Source of the DNA: an uncultured Eubacteriales bacterium
GTDB taxonomy: Bacteria; Bacillota_A; Clostridia; Christensenellales; Aristaeellaceae
DNA: 8,267 nucleotides
Assembly (NCBI GenBank): GCA_902766515.1
Contig: CACXEB010000369.1
Span: 1 to 8,267, forward strand
Reading direction: 5' to 3'
Shown here: piece by piece, positions 7,403-8,267 of the stretch
How positions within the stretch are numbered: position 1 is the stretch's first letter
Layout of the letters: every line of letters starts with the position of its first letter
Translations under genes and position numbers: made by a program
The notes under the pieces: model-generated
The model's input: only the letters and a program-made list of their open reading frames with translations
Database searches by the model: none
What the model was told of the DNA's origin: nothing

Positions 7403-8267
7403 ACTGGTGCAGGTGTCGGAGACGTGTTTTTATCTCCAGAGCCCGGCGAAAATCGGGATCGTCCTTACTGCGGCGCGCGAGGCGTGCCTGATTGACAGCG
7501 GCAGCGACAGGGATGCCGGAAAAAAGGCCAAGAAGGTCCTGGACGCGAACGGCTGGCCGCTCCGGGCGATCTACAACACGCATTCCCACGCGGATCATAT
7601 CGGCGGCAACCAGTACCTGCAGAAGCAGACGGGCTGCCCGGTCTATGCCGCAGGGATCGAGCGTGATTTTACGGAGCATCCGCTGCTGGAGCCTTCCTTC
7701 CTGTACGGCGCGAACCCGCCGCAGGCATTGCGGCACAAGTTCCTGATGGCGCAGGGCAGCGACGCGCTGCCGCTGACGGATGACTGCCTGCCGGATAACC
7801 TGCAGGCCATTCCCTTGCCGGGGCATTCCTGGGGGATGGTGGGGTTCCGTTCCGGTGACGGGGTCGTGTACCTGGCGGACTGCCTTTCCAGCCGGGAAAC
7901 GCTGGAGAAGTACCAGGTCAGTTTCCTGGTGGACGTCCAGGCCTACCTGGATACGCTGGAGGCGGTCCAGCGGATGGAGGCGAAGCTGTTCGTCCCGTCG
8001 CATGCCGAGCCGACCGATGATATCATCCCGCTGGCGCAGTACAATATCCGGAAGGTCGGCGAGGTCGCGGAGGCAGTTGCGGCGGCCTGCCGTGAACCGG
8101 CGTCCTTTGAGACCATTCTCCGGCGGGTCTTTGAGCGCTTCCGGCTGACCATGACGTTTGAACAGCATGCGCTGGTGGGCAGTACCGTCCGGTCCTACCT
8201 CACGTGGCTGGAAGCGCAGGGCCGCCTCGAAGCGGCGATTGAAAACAACACGATGGTCTGGAAGACA
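7395..8267 (+). CDS. Metallo-beta-lactamase-fold hydrolase, 3' end missing
   Basis: This frame runs open to the window edge, giving 291 codons with no stop. It starts at an ATG inside the end of the previous gene, with AAGGGA at 7383-7388 six bases upstream. The complete ligand set of a two-metal MBL enzyme is visible: NTHSHADH supplies His63, His65, Asp67 and His68, LPGHSWG supplies His144, LADCLSS supplies Asp162 and PSHAE supplies His203. The core is therefore intact and likely binds two metal ions, usually zinc. Residues 256-290 (FEQHALVGSTVRSYLTWLEA and onward) look like a winged-helix tail of the type found behind the core in glyoxalase II- and LACTB2-like proteins. Likely activities are hydrolysis of a thioester, lactone or phosphoester; true beta-lactamase action is unlikely, since there is no signal peptide. 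Little of the protein should be missing. Confidence 0.9.
   Translation, partial: MFELVQVSETCFYLQSPAKIGIVLTAAREACLIDSGSDRDAGKKAKKVLDANGWPLRAIYNTHSHADHIGGNQYLQKQTGCPVYAAGIERDFTEHPLLEPSFLYGANPPQALRHKFLMAQGSDALPLTDDCLPDNLQAIPLPGHSWGMVGFRSGDGVVYLADCLSSRETLEKYQVSFLVDVQAYLDTLEAVQRMEAKLFVPSHAEPTDDIIPLAQYNIRKVGEVAEAVAAACREPASFETILRRVFERFRLTMTFEQHALVGSTVRSYLTWLEAQGRLEAAIENNTMVWKT

Noticed and set aside
7395..8267. A true beta-lactamase conferring antibiotic resistance
   Set aside because: There is no signal peptide, and the HxHxDH motif with a winged-helix-like tail fits glyoxalase II- or LACTB2-like hydrolases better than secreted beta-lactamases.

Overview
The window is GC-rich, gene-dense bacterial DNA. 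All six supportable genes lie on the plus strand, and no gap exceeds about 110 bases. Strong GGAGG-type ribosome binding sites, a CotH-family protein, and a large secreted protein with an Asp-rich calcium-type loop suggest a high-GC member of the Bacillota, most plausibly a gut or rumen clostridium. That placement is an inference from family content, not from a marker gene. I see no tRNA, rRNA, CRISPR array, insertion sequence or phage gene.

Bases 1-1174 hold the C-terminal 390 codons of a CotH-kinase-family protein whose start lies upstream of the window. Bases 1277-4831 encode a 1184-residue protein with a clear signal peptide. Its N-terminal half is rich in beta strand and carries repeats that resemble WG or propeller units. 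A DxDxDGxxE loop sits in the middle, and the C-terminal third is helical with no domain I recognise. These two genes form the cell-envelope or extracellular half of the window. A secreted atypical kinase beside a secreted protein of unknown function is a possible enzyme and client pair, but nothing in the sequence proves it.

Bases 4832-4937 are the longest gap. It contains a perfect 7-bp inverted repeat and a second hairpin that would compete with it, both lying within a 26-codon open frame that starts on the stop codon of the big gene.

Bases 4938-8267 form a tight run of five cytoplasmic enzymes. These are a RimJ/RimL-type GNAT acetyltransferase, a polyamine-acetyltransferase-like GNAT, a class I SAM methyltransferase, a third GNAT, and a metallo-beta-lactamase-fold hydrolase cut by the window end. 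Their spacings are 28, 6, 1 and -8 bases, which points to one transcript with translational coupling. The genes are unrelated in mechanism and no shared substrate can be read from them. The run looks like a small-molecule modification or detoxification operon, or simply a collection of accessory enzymes. I see no clear defence, toxin-antitoxin or biosynthetic system; the least explained items are the 1184-residue secreted protein and the structured gap after it.
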